A DNA stretch of 64,000 nucleotides, taken from NCBI RefSeq assembly GCF_003597395.2, contig NC_133771.1, positions 62,091,080-62,155,079 on the forward strand, written 5' to 3'. Of this stretch, positions 44,533 through 55,587 are shown piece by piece; positions within the stretch are counted from its first letter, which is position 1; every line of letters begins with the position of its first letter. Under the pieces are notes generated by a model, which did no database searches, was not told the DNA's origin, and saw only the letters and a program-made list of their open reading frames with translations. Position numbers and translations under genes: made by a program. This DNA is from Chelonoidis abingdonii. Its lineage: Eukaryota > Chordata > Testudines > Testudinidae.

Positions 44533-45256
44533 GTACTCAGTTGAATTTTTTTTTAAAAAAAACCTCTGTATATAACATTTCAGATAGCGAATGAAAAATT
44601 TAAAGGTGCATCCTACCAGAAGCTGTCGTAAATGTTCTTTATTTGATTACTTTTCACCTTGGACAGTTGGTCAAGTATTCTCCTCATTCATACAATATTT
44701 GGAAGCCTAAGGAAACTTTATTCAATATATGTAGATGCTTATGCATTTAGGGATGTATTAAAAAATCATACATTCTCAACATTCTTTGTGTTTAATGCTG
44801 AACAGATTATCTTTCTATATAATTAGGGACATGTGGTGTATAATATTTGTGTGCATTAATGGAAGAATAATTTATAGCATTATATTTTTTAAACATAAAG
44901 GGACACTGGGCAAGGATGATGGTCCTTAAAATTAAATACTTTGACAACTGTCCCAACTAATAGCACTTATTTTAAGGATTTCATGGTGGGGATTTTTGTT
45001 TTTTAGTTGAGCACCACTGCAAGAATTGGATAAACAAAGACAAAAAATGCACCATGAGCAGACTCCTTTAGTGCTGTCAAAGGGGACAGCTTTCACGGTA
45101 TGTTAATTTAAAGACTTAACAACCTTGACAGTGATCCTTTAAAAAAAATAATTAATAAATTCCCTATAACAATTGGTGTTCAATTGATGATGGTGCTGCT
45201 TAAAGCTCTTTTGGGTCACTTGTACATTTGAATTATTGTGAATTAGGTCCAGCAGC
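44533..45256. other. SENP6 intron, nothing recognised
   Basis: AT-rich intron from the GTACTC donor to the next MITE. Confidence 0.45.
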
Positions 45257-45486
45257 TGTATGACTACATTGCAATTAAATACCCACAGCTGGCCCATTTC
45301 AGCTGGCTGGTGCTGCAGGGCTGTAAAATAGTAGTGTAGACATTTGGGGTTGGGCACTTCCCCCATTGTGATGTACCCCCAAAAGTCTCCACTACAGGTT
45401 TATAGACCTATAGCCCATCCCCCACAAGCCCAAATCAGCTGACACAGGGCAGATGTGGGTGTTTAATTACAGTGTTGACATACTCC
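45257..45486. mobile_element. Foldback MITE copy
   Basis: TGTATGACTACATTGCAATTAAATACCC... at the left and TTTAATTACAGTGTTGACATACTCC at the right are mirrored ends of the same family as 7951-8256; the middle has GTAGTGTAGACATTTGGGG. Both arms retained but diverged. Confidence 0.75.
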
Positions 45487-47560
45487 AGGTGTACTTGATA
45501 GTACACAGGATGTTAGATCCAAGTTGGAAGTGTTGAAAGTGTTTGTTTAGAACACTGAACTAGTGGTATAGATTTCAGCATATTACATTCATATTCAAGA
45601 AGTCAGCACTCCTTTGTGGAAATTTACGAGGCTATGTAATATGCTCTGTTTGATTAACTTTTAAGATGGTAAGCCCTGAAGTTAGGGTAACGAATACAAT
45701 TCTTCCATTTCAGTTTTTCTAATACTTTTCTGAAATAAAATAAGGAAATAATTGAAAACACTTCATTGAAACTCATTGGAAGTTAGGCACCTAAGTCCTA
45801 TTTGAGCCTTTTGAAAACCTCCTCACTGTCTTTCACTGCACCGCCTCTCATTCCTTTTCACTAACTTTAAAGAACAAACTGCTAACATCTGAGTTTTACT
45901 GAACACTTTAGAACAAGTGAAATAAAGACAGAAAATCATTGGCAAAATGAGATGTGGGCTGAAATATCAACATGAAACATACCTACAATTTTAGCCATGA
46001 AAGAAGGAAACTGCCATTAACTGTGTCTGTAAAAATGCTTGTAGTGTTGACATAGCAGTGTTGATCCCAGGATACTGAGAGACAAGGTGGGCGAGGACCT
46101 GAAGAAGAGTCCTATGTAAGCTTAAACTCTTATCTCTTTCACCAACAGAAGCTGGTCCAATAAAAGATATTCCCTTACCCACCCTGTCTCTCTGTTACAT
46201 TAGGTATTTATCATAAATCATGCAAATAGCTAACCATCTTTCACTCTATATACTTGTACTGAATCCTTTAGGCCTTCACACTAATTGCCTGAGTACGGCT
46301 ATGATACTTAATATGTGAATGTTTCATATGGCAAGAACTTAACTACTGTATTATAAACAGATATAGTGTATACCTGTTGATTGGAGTTCTATTTTATACT
46401 TTTCTGACGAAAACAAACCTATTACAGGTTTCACCTACTAGTACTAGCTAGATTCTTTCAGGCAAAATAAAATGTCTTCATGGGCAGTACTAGTAGCAAA
46501 ATGTTTGTTGTAGCTATTCCTGTACTAGATCTATTTTTATTATTTAAATTTTTGTATTGCACTTTTAATTCAAAGGATCCCAAAGTGCATTATGAACTAT
46601 GGCCAAAAATGATTAGTAACTTAGCTTAGGTAGTTATTTTTCTAGCTCTTAGTACCTTTTTACAGCAATGTAGTCATTTTTTTATAACTAAAAACAAGTC
46701 TTAACACAAGTTTTTCATAAAAAGAGAATATCAGCTCTAAACATGAGATGAACACAGAAAACTGTTCACAGAATAGAACAAAGTAAAAAAATTTGTAAGT
46801 ATCATTGATTGAAAACCTTGTCACCTGACAGTTAATGATCAGCTTTCCTTCTAAAAACAATATTCTAGAATTGTTCTACTTGAAAATTAAAGCAGACACA
46901 TCTCTTGAGCTAATGCATCACTTCAGCTTCACTAGCTTCTTTGAGTTGAAGCCAGTCTGCAAATGCCTTCAATCAGTGCTCAGCTTCTTCTTTCTGGAAT
47001 CTGCCCTAAAAATCTAACAGCCTACTGACGGAGGTACCCTGAGGGTTTCCGTGGTTATGTATGATCTCTCTTCTGGAATGTTGTGATCCTGGTAACATTC
47101 TCATGTGCTGTACTTCAAGAAGAATAGTTCTGCACTTTCACAGTCACCCAAAGAATGTACTAATAAAACCAAAAAGAACATTTTGAGGAAGAAGAGAAGC
47201 AGTGTTGAGCATGTCAAGCAGCACCACACTTCAATGCATTAGTGTAATTATGTTGTTTTTTGGCAACTCCAAAAGCACTAATCACAATTCATAATTGTGG
47301 CAAAATGTACACAACTAGCACTAATAGTTACCTCTGTAATCTGGTTGCATTCACAAAATACTTAAACTTTGTTTTCCTGATTTTGATGTCAGCGGAAATT
47401 CTTGGGAGAATAACAGCCTTTATACAGTTGGCATCAGTATTATGTAATTCTCTTTATCTGTGCAAAAATAGGTGAAAATTAAGTTGTTACAGTGTAATGG
47501 GTTTCTGCATTAACAGCAAATTGTAATGAGAAATTCTGATACTTGAAAATTACTTTGCAG
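45487..47560. other. SENP6 intron with a small Penelope-type tail
   Basis: Low-GC intron. Apart from 46040-46200 no exon, repeat family or RNA gene was recognised. Confidence 0.45.
46040..46200 (+). mobile_element. Penelope-type 3' tail flanked by an inverted copy of itself
   Basis: The core (GAAGAAGAGTCCTATGTAAG, CACCAACAGAAGCTGGTCCAA, AAAGATATTCCC) matches a widespread turtle Penelope-like 3' end (from memory). The terminal CTTACCCACCCTGTCTCTC (about 46174-46192) appears in reverse complement at 46075-46096 (CTGAGAGACAAGGTGGGCGAGG), so the tail is flanked by its own inverted end. Confidence 0.5.
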
Positions 47561-47728
47561 TTTGGCAACATTGTATCTAACACACCAGTAAAACGTCGTA
47601 AAGTTACTTCTCAAGAAGTAACTGATGCTGTACCTATAAATTACCAAAACTCATGGGAAAGCGTCATTCTACACTGTCGAAGTATACGAATAGGAACCCT
47701 TCGAAGAATGGTTGTGGAACCTGTGATT
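47561..47728 (+). CDS. SENP6: SENP6 exon ([14 protein letters not shown]...)
   Basis: A 168-nt, phase 0-0 exon after ACTTTGCAG and before GTAAGT. It encodes [19 protein letters not shown], a variable linker, and [20 protein letters not shown] then PVI. The human equivalent has FGNSIINTPLKRRKVFSQE and SVILNCRSIRVGTL. KRRK is a compact basic nuclear-localisation-like cluster. The CRSIRIGTL part begins the conserved region that precedes the protease domain in SENP6/SENP7. Removing this exon would keep the frame. Confidence 0.95.
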
Positions 47729-48150
47729 GTAAGTACACTTCTACTTTGTCAATCCTCTTTTCAAATTAGGGTGAGGGTTGTCATTTTGGAATATTTATAA
47801 GTATCTCTTTGGTTAGAAGGCAAAAGTCACATGTATGTGTTTTCATAGTATTTTAAACCTTTTAAATGAAATCCAAAGTAAATGCAGAGAGAGATCCTGT
47901 ATATGTTCAACAGTCAGGCTGACAAACAGGGATATTAACATATGGAAGATGCTCATTTCTTTAAATTTGGTTTAAATATATACTGCATTCAGGCTTGAAG
48001 TCAGTTTTTTTTAAACTTGGTTTTTAAAAGTTGGGGTTTTAACTAATATTTTCTAAAGACATGAAGGCTTTTGAGAGGCTTATTTTGGTGGAAGCATGGG
48101 TTATGGAATTCCAGCAATATATAATACTAATATAGTTGTATCTTTCACAG

Positions 48151-48184
48151 TTTTGCCTTGATTTTATCAAGATACGTCTTGAAG
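48151..48184 (+). CDS. SENP6: SENP6 34-nt exon (FCLDFIKIRLE)
   Basis: A very short exon after TCTTTCACAG and before GTTAGT. It encodes FCLDFIKIRLE and leaves one G, which the next exon completes to Glu. Human SENP6 has FCLDFIKIQLDE at the same place. The hydrophobic/basic strand joins the RIGTL segment of the previous exon to the TKCEWC segment of the next, so this region probably folds as one domain (inference). At 34 nt it is easily missed by gene finders, and skipping it would shift the frame. Confidence 0.92.
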
Positions 48185-49860
48185 GTTAGTACTTTCTTTC
48201 TCCTTGCAGAAATTCTTGATAAAGAAGTTTGGGCTTTTGTTTAGAAATGGTTCAAAGCTTGATTTTATTTTTTTTTTAAATGTAGTAAAATTTTTGTGTG
48301 TGTGTGTATAAATATATTTGTAACAGTTAGTTATACTAGGTCCCTTTTTCTCAAGACAGCAGCTAGTATAAAAATTTGGAGTATGTATATAATTGTCCTT
48401 GATATTGATTTGGTAATGTCTGGAGCACTAAAGAACTTTGTTCATATAAATAGTCTGTCCACCATTAGCAGGGACTGACTTATTTCTATATAATCTATGC
48501 TTACCCTGGAGCAAAAGGAAAAAAACATTAGGTTGTTGTAGAATAGACAATTACATGATCAACAGTCACTATTACAATTAGGAAAAATCTATGATGTGCA
48601 TCTTCCTCTGAGAGGGTTTACAGTCACACCTGACGAGGATGATACTAGCAGTACTTTTATACCTATGCCTTTTAACACGTTATCAGCTTATTTCAATAAG
48701 ATAAAAATAGCAAGTTCAGCAAGAGAGTAAATTACTGTTTTGGTTGCAGGTTATCCTCCCTATCTGTACCCAATTCATCCTCTTCCTCCCTCTTCAGAAT
48801 TTTTTTCCTTTTTTGTCTAGTGAACAGTTTGCATATTTCATGTCCTAGAGGAGGTAGGACTTTTTTTAAATTAATTGTTAGTGACTTAATTTGGGGAATC
48901 ATAAGGCTGCAGATATTCTCTTTATGCATAAGCTCTATTTTCACCTCCTGATCTTTGTACTCTTTTTGACTATGTTGCGAAGCTAAGTTCTGGGCAAAAT
49001 AAGGTTTCCCTCCTTATGGAGTAGTCATTCTTGTGAAAGGCTTTCATGTAAATGTCGACAAATGATAGTGGTTCGGTATTTCCACATTTGTTTCTTTCTC
49101 GATATATGCAATAAGGCCCTATACCGCAAAGAACTTAAGCATGGGTCAGTGGAACTACTCAAGTGCTTAAAGTTAAGCGTGTGCTTTGCTGGATGGGGAC
49201 CTTAAGGTTTTGACATTTGTAAAGGATAGTCTCTTAATATACATTCAGTAGTTCAGGAATCATCACCTTCATATATGAAACAAAATCTGGATATTCCTTA
49301 TCACCAGAAATCTTATTAGACGTAGTAGAAAAGCATCTATCTCTGTGAGTTTTTTTTTTTTTTAATGACTATTTTGACAGAACAGATTTTCCTGGGAAAC
49401 ATCAATTTTTGACACTTGAAAATTTATTTTTCATTTTTTTTAAAACCCTGAAAACTCTTCTCAAAGTTTTGTTTTAGCAGACAGTTTTTCAATTAGAAAA
49501 TAAAAAAATAAATTGATAATTTTTTTTTCTTGGGAAACAAAAAAAATTTCAAGCCAGCTGTCATCTTATTACTTCATAATCTGAGACCACATTTAGTTTT
49601 CAAACAACTTCAGATATTTCCAGATAAACTTTTTGTATATTTTATTTTCAGTAGATTATTACAGGTTTTTTTTACAGTCTAGCCTGTATCTACCGTTCGT
49701 TTATCTTCTTCAACCTCGTAGTCATAATTTAGATTTAGGGATATCGACAACTAGACTTTATCCTGCTGAGTAAGTATTTAATCAAACCTTTTTTCTTTTC
49801 CTTGGATCTTTGAGATTTTCCTTGGAGCATGAAGTCATAGTGCTGACTGGGATTTCACGG
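48185..49860. other. SENP6 intron with simple repeats and an ancient repeat fragment
   Basis: A GT/TA-rich run near 48293-48318 and several A/T homopolymers. At 49113-49203, TTAAGCATGGGTCAGTGGAACT...GCTTAAAGTTAAGCGTGTGC resembles an old amniote interspersed repeat. No exon recognised. Confidence 0.45.
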
Positions 49861-49866
49861 GGAAAA

Positions 49867-50598
49867 GCTGTGATTTTGAACATTCCCTCTGTAAAAGCAA
49901 CAAACTCTTGCATGGATGGTTCCTGAGCTATAAACCTCGATGCCAGCTCTGCCCACATATCAACCCCAGTGACACCATCACAGGACCTAACCAGATCAGC
50001 CACACCATCATCGGTTCATTCACCTGCACGTCCACCAGTATAATATACACCATCATATGCCAGCAATGCACCTCTGCTATGTGCGTCGGCCAAACTGGAC
50101 AGTCTGTACAGAAAAGGATAAATGGACAAATCAGATATTAGGAATGGCAATATACAAAAACCTGCAGGAGAACACTTCAACCTCCCTGGCCACACAATAG
50201 CAGAACTTAAGGTGGCCATCCTGCAGCAAAAAAACTTCAGGACCAGAATTCAAAGAGAAACTGCTGAGCTTCAGTTCATCTGCAAATTTGACACCATCAG
50301 CTCAGGATTAAACGAAGACTGTGAATGGCTTGCCAACTACAAAATCAGTTTCTCCTCCCTTGGTTTTCACACCTCAACTGCTAGACCAGGGCCTCATCCT
50401 CCCTGATTGAACTAACCTTATTATCTCTAGCTTGCTTCTTGCTTGCATATATATACCTGCCCCTGGAAATTTCCACTACATGCATCCAATGAAGTGGGTG
50501 TTCACCCACGAAAGTTCATGCTCCAAAACGTCTGTTGGTCTATAAGGTGCCACAGGATTCTTTGTTGCTTTTATAGAGGGAATGTTCAAAATCACAGC
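49867..50598 (+). mobile_element. Penelope-like element 3' part with GIY-YIG endonuclease
   Basis: Coding remnant of the C-terminal GIY-YIG endonuclease of Penelope-like elements, followed by a 3' region with AATGAAGTGGGTGTTCACCC, ACGAAAGTTCATGCTCC and TATAAGGTGCCACAGGATTC. A 38-nt inverted repeat bounds it: 49867-49904 and 50561-50598 with one mismatch. Such inverted end arrangements are reported for this class. No RT remains, so 5' truncated. Confidence 0.78.
49905..50405 (+). pseudogene. Penelope GIY-YIG endonuclease remnant
   Basis: Frame 1 (to about 50140): RCQLCPHINPSDTITGPNQI, TIIGSFTCTSTSIIYTIICQ, QCTSAMCVGQTGQSVQKRIN. The canonical YxI-CxxC and (Y)VGxT core is visible, with Cys in place of Tyr in the second half. 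A frameshift then leads to PAGEHFNLPGHTIAELKVAI and FRTRIQRETAELQFICKFDT, the usual C-terminal part. The protein is broken and lacks the RT domain. Confidence 0.8.
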
Positions 50599-50650
50599 CA
50601 TGGATTTAGCAGGCCAATGCTCAAACCACTGAGCTATCACTCCCCCAATG
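50575..50650 (-). mobile_element. tRNA-derived SINE head
   Basis: On the minus strand GATAGCTCAGTGGTTTGAGC contains a perfect A-box (TAGCTCAGTGG), followed by ATTGGCCTGCTAAATCCATG and a degraded B-box region. The head resembles a tRNA-derived turtle SINE. It overlaps the right arm of the inverted repeat around the Penelope element. Confidence 0.6.
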
Positions 50651-50924
50651 AAAATGAGGATGGAAGTTTGATATGTCAGTCCAGACGCCCACTGTCCAGA
50701 GTGTCCAACTCTACATAAACATATCCATACTTGTCAAGGATGGCATGTATTCTGGAATTCCAGGAAGTGTTTGGACCTTGTACTATTCTTGACTTTAGGG
50801 CCCCATCGGGCTGCCCTTCCACCCCCATATGATAGTAACAATTGACCATAAATGAAATATCCCATACAAGAAACTAGCCCCCTAGTGTAACATTAAAGGC
50901 TCTGTTCTTTCAGATCTTCAGCTG

Positions 50925-51400
50925 CAAAGACACCTACTGAGCACCTGGGCTTCATATTGGAGGTAGCAAAGAGAATGGCAATTCCTATGGAAAGAGAAGC
51001 ACTTTTTGTGAATTTCATTGATGGAAAAAGGGAGACATCCTTAAATGATCATATGAGGCTTCAAATCTTCTGCTGTAAGCTTCAGCTGATAAGGCATGCA
51101 CCACACAGGTGATTGTGAGAGGGCTGCAAATCATTAGCAGGTCACTAGATATACAAGATGAGGACTCAGAATTGGGCAAGTGTCATGTATATGACACAAT
51201 TCTATCAACTTCTGGAGTCATGGTCACCTTCCCTGTGGCAAATAGTAGAGCTTTGTGGCTAAAATAATGGACAAATTCCTCCTTCAAAGCCTGACTATTT
51301 CCAACAGTCCTGAGCTGCTTCAAAGAGCAAAGGCCTTGTTCAGATGAGCCTTCCAAAACTGTCATAAAGCAAAAAAGATCTGGTTATTTGGGGAGAAGAG
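50925..51400 (+). pseudogene. Possible Ngaro/DIRS-type gag fragment
   Basis: FILEVAKRMAIPMEREALFV, NFIDGKRETSLNDHM and, in a later frame, VANSRALWLK resemble a gag segment of Ngaro/DIRS-group elements (AKxTxIPxEDxxxxxDPxDRKxExxLK...RALWLKxW). No other part of such an element was recognised nearby. Similarity is by eye and could be coincidental. Confidence 0.4.
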
Positions 51401-52369
51401 GACCTGCTGTCCCGGCAGAAGATGATCAAGCCAGAAGGCAAGCAGACAAGCTTCCACTAATAGCTCCTTTCACTAGTAAAAAAAGTAAAAAGCCTCAGGA
51501 AAGCTATCAAATTTAAAACAGTCAGCCATATGATACAAGTATCCAAGTACAGAGCCCCAAGTTTGGGGAGAGCCAGGGAATTTCTTCTGCTCATGATCAA
51601 AATAACATCTGACCAATGAATCCCAGACACACAGTATGGAAAACATTAAAGATTCAGCAGTAAGAAGTCTATTGCACACTGGCATAACTGTGACCTATGG
51701 AGATTACTAGCAAGGCACAAGTAGTGTTTTCAGGGAAATGGAGTACTTGAGCTGAGAAGAAACTCCACAGTCTATCAGCAATCTGCTAGTTATGCTGGAA
51801 GTCCTGTAGTTTATTTAATCATTGGTTTTGGTGCCAGTTGGTCCAAGCAATAGTGAGTTAGCATTCAGAGACTAGGGACATATTGGCATGGCATGCTGAT
51901 GAAATTGTTGCTAGGTTACTGAAAGGCAGTAGATATATTGAGACAAGTAGCTAGTCTCCTGTCCCACATGAGACTTAAACCTTACGCTGAATATTTTTTT
52001 ATTGAAAATATATTCTCCCAGCAACGTCTATTCTTAAATCCTGTTGCTAATATGTCATGCAAGAAGAACAGTAAATTTGCAAACCCTTTCCTGCAAGCTG
52101 TCTTGCACTATTTTTCACCAGAATAATGTCATCCTGAACAGTCTTGAAATTCAGGTCCAAAATATTATTGGCTCTTCCCCTGAACCAGGAAATCACCATA
52201 TCTACATCTGGTCCTTACTCTAAGATTCCTAAAGAGAGAGAACTACGTTGCCGGATGTCCGTAGTGCTCATCTTGCATAGAAAGGACAGCAAAGTTGAGG
52301 ACGTCTTGGCGACTTTTACGTTTGCATCAGAACGTGTGCACTTTTGAAAATCTAACCTTGACTTAAGTA
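51400..52369. other. Unassigned intron sequence
   Basis: Moderately GC intron sequence, possibly continuing the degraded retroelement upstream; no motif recognised. Confidence 0.35.
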
Positions 52370-52470
52370 GGGTGACCAGACAGCAAGTGTGAAAAATCAA
52401 GACAGGGTGGGGGTAATAGGAGCCCCAAATATTGGGACTGCCCCTATAAAATTGGGACATCTGATCACCC
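52370..52470. mobile_element. Short MITE (GGGTGACCAGA...TCTGATCACCC)
   Basis: 101 bp with inverted termini GGGTGACCAGACAGC and ATCTGATCACCC. The interior (GGGGGTAATAGGAGCC, AAATATTGGGACTG, CTATAAAATTGGGACA) matches a small non-autonomous DNA transposon known to me from amniotes. Target duplication not clear. Confidence 0.75.
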
Positions 52471-53729
52471 AGGCTTGAAAATGATTAAGTCCCTTTCAGA
52501 GGGGGGACAAGTCAGCGAGACTTCTGCTCCTAAGTAACATGTCAGCGCTTTTGAAAAACCTTTGAAAAACTTACACTTAGTGACCCGTGAATCCACCATC
52601 TTTTAGATGAATTAGGAAACTGACAGATTATTATGTTCCAGCAGAAAAAGAAAGAGAATCTTTTTAAATCCCACTCTACCTGCTTAGTAGGATCTTTGTG
52701 AGTAGAAAGAGGGGAAGCTTGCAATAGGCTTGAAAATCTCTATCTCTTGGTCTTCTGTCCACATCTTTGCCAAATGTCATAGAATAAGCTTGCTTTTGTA
52801 GCCTTTGCAGAATGGTGTTGCAGGCAGTAGTCAAATGATTTTCACACTAAAATGATGATCTGCTTTAAATATCAGTCCAACACTAAGTAAAATTTAAGTT
52901 CCTACTTCATTGCTGAGAGCTTTTATACATTTGTAGTCTCAATTTCAAAGAGGTTACAGTCTAAAGAACAAGGTGTCAAAGTTGGTTGACACCAACATAC
53001 AGGCAGGGGAGAGAAGACTGTTCAATATAAACTACTTTTCTGTGCAGTGTATATGCATAGTAAGTTGCTTGATGTTAGCAATTATAGGAATCTCAACTGA
53101 CCATCTCCCCAGCCATTATCAGATATGTTAATGGTTATTGCATAGTGTCAGTCTAAACAAACAATTAGTACTGCTTTCTTCTCTTGTGGCAGGGTCCCAT
53201 CCCCCTCACCGTCTTTTTTTTTCCCTCTGTCATTCAGGGGTCAACATGTTAAAATCTTTTGAGAGAATGGACAGAGCTGAGGGTATTGTTACGATGGAAG
53301 GTGTAATGGCTGCCATGAATAGATTCTTTGATATGTAAACAAATCTAGACGTGGTTGAAGCTGCTGGGTCTGTTAACCTGATGCCAAGGGCTTTGTGTGG
53401 CTTGCATTTTCCCCTTTTTCACCAAAATCAATAGGATTCTGTCTATTAAGGCCAGGAACATTCTCTGAAATTTTGGAATTGTGTTGTTCAATAGCTACTG
53501 TGTTACATCCAAATGGAGAAATGTCAGCTATTTATGTCTAGGACTTCACTTTGCTTGGCCGGTAAAATATAGCTATAAATTGGAAAGCTATGTAATATAG
53601 CTCAAGTTCACTCCTTTAAAGAACTGTACCATTTTGGTATGGTTTCTCACACTTTTCTAGGAGCTACGAGGCAATGACAGTTCATGTGTGTCTTTATTCC
53701 ATTCTTTTTAAAACTACCCTTCTTTAGAG

Positions 53730-53831
53730 CAAGAGTTCTCAACATTTTTCTTTTTGAGGTCCCTCCACTGCCCACCTGTGCTGTTACAATTGTTTGTCTC
53801 CATATAAAATGCAGGGCCAGTGTTAGGAGAT

Positions 53832-53872
<41 letters not shown>

Positions 53873-54082
53873 TTGCCTGGAGCCCCAGACCACAGGGGGC
53901 CCACAAAGCTCAGTTGCTCATGCTTCAGCTCCAGCATTCATGGGATGGCATTGGGGTCCAGCCCCTGTGCAGAGGCAGCAGGGGGGCTCTGGCGAGTCTA
54001 ACGCTGACTCTACTTGGTGAACCTCCTGAAACCTATTCACCACCCCCTCAAAAGGCTGTGGACCCCCGGTTGAGAACTGCTG
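53730..54082. mobile_element. hAT MITE with embedded CAAG microsatellite
   Basis: CAAGAGTTCTCAAC and GTTGAGAACTGCTG are hAT-type inverted termini. Flanks CTTTAGAG (53722-53729) and CCTTGGAG (54083-54090) are an 8-bp duplication with two differences. About nine CAAG units occupy 53832-53871. Confidence 0.82.
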
Positions 54083-54440
54083 CCTTGGAGGGCATGGGCA
54101 AAGCACATTTCATAAGTTCATTTTAAAATTTGCAATACTGCAGGCAGAGATCAATGTAATTACTCTGGGAATCTTTTTTTCCCCATGGAATAAAGAATGG
54201 ATTAGAATAAATTTAGTGCGTCTTTGCTCTAAGTTTAATGCCTTTCCTGCCTATTGACAACAGAGCCTTTTAATTTCGAAACAGAAATCACCACCTATGT
54301 TGTTTTGAATCTGAAACTTGTTAAAAATTCCTTTGTCTGCGGCAAACAAATGAATTGTGAGTTCTCATTAAAACTAAAATGAAAAGTTGCAAAGGGCATC
54401 TTCATATAGGCTTTAATGAAATCTTGTTTTTTTCCCCTAG

Positions 54441-54622
54441 AGTCAGAAAGTGATTCCCGAGAGATTAATTTAAAAACTTCTGAACTTACCAAATGTGAGT
54501 GGTGTGGTGTCCGAAAGTTACCAGTAGTGTTTCTGCAAACAGTACCTGCTGCCTGTCTTAGCCTGAGATCCCAACTGAAGATGAGTAGGGAGAAGGATAA
54601 TGTCTGGTATGACTGTAAAGGA
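54441..54622 (+). CDS. SENP6: SENP6 exon ([20 protein letters not shown])
   Basis: The exon follows TTTTTTTCCCCTAG. Two bases complete Glu, then [35 protein letters not shown] and [12 protein letters not shown]. Human SENP6 has [21 protein letters not shown] and KVWNDCKGVNK. The CEWC pair and the strand that follows are the best conserved part of the window. Two donors overlap: GTGAGT at 54623 (exon end 54622, phase 0) and GTAAGT at 54627 (exon end 54626, phase 1). Only one fits the next exon, which is not in the window, so the 3' end is uncertain by four bases. Confidence 0.92.
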
Positions 54623-54626
54623 GTGA

Positions 54627-55319
54627 GTAAGTAAACCTAGTTTGTCTATTACTGTAACCTAAATTGTGTTTTAAAATTTGGTCATCTTTTAAGTGCTTTA
54701 AAAAGGTGAGACTAATTTCACTGGGTAGAGTAATATATGATTAGTTGGACACTGTCGCCTTCCTGTGCATCTCTAACAAGACAACTTTTAACAGCCCAGC
54801 AGCATTCTATTCTCCCACTCACCCCATGTACATGTTATTGTTTATATGTTGTCAGGTTAGTAAATCTAGTTCTTTATCAGTAATCCTGGTGAAACACAAG
54901 TGAGTAAGTGTTTTTGTTTTTTTGTTTGTTTTTTTTTATATGGGGTGTTCAATTGTCAAGACAAGGTCATCTTATAATTTCACTGTTACCACCCCTTTCT
55001 ACATCTGAACCTCTGCTTGAATAGAAACAGTAACAAATTATACCACATTCTTATGGTAATCTTGTGATGTGGTCAATTATTTGCCAGGAAGTCGAGAGCT
55101 ATTTTATTTATATTAGATTTAAGCTGAATTTCATTTTAGAATTCCTGAGTTTAAAGCATAGCATATTAATCTACTGTACTTTTCTATCTAGTATGAAGTC
55201 CATCACACTCACGTAAATATGTTTAAGATTAAATGTGTATATATGCATGTTTGTACTGAATTTAAGCAACACGCAAGTTATGCTTCACTTGTGGTGTTAG
55301 ACTGAAGGAAGATTGCCTT
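54627..55319. other. SENP6 intron after the CEWC exon
   Basis: AT-rich intron; no exon or element recognised. The next SENP6 exon is not within the window as far as I can see. Confidence 0.45.
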
Positions 55320-55587
55320 CAGCCACATAACAGAAATATCCAAAACACAGAACCTAGTACCGATGGGGAACTTTAACTGCTCAGACATCTGTTGGAAAAG
55401 TAATTGTGCAAAACAGAACATTTCCAATAAGTTCTTGGAATGTATTGTGGGCAATTTTGTTTCAGAAAGTTGACATAGCAACCAGGGGGACAGCCATTTT
55501 AGACTTGATTCTCACCATCAGGAAGGAATTGATAGCAAATCTGAAGATGCAAGGTAATTTTGAGAAAAGTGATCATGAAATGATAGC
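55320..55587 (+). mobile_element. CR1 endonuclease-region fragment
   Basis: Translated pieces GNFNCSDICWKSNCAKQNIS, KFLECIVGNFVSES, HxxxGDS.LDLILTIRKEL and NFEKSDHEMIALQV follow the CR1 endonuclease C-terminal order (GDFNxPDIxW...FLEC..DNF...LDLxLTN...SDHEMV). It ends abruptly where DIRS copy 5 starts. Confidence 0.75.

Noticed and set aside
50592..50650. A tRNA gene on the minus strand
   Set aside because: The A-box is good but no cloverleaf acceptor or T-arm follows; it is a SINE head.
53832..53871. CAAG run as a regulatory element
   Set aside because: Simple microsatellite expansion inside a hAT MITE; nothing else supports function.
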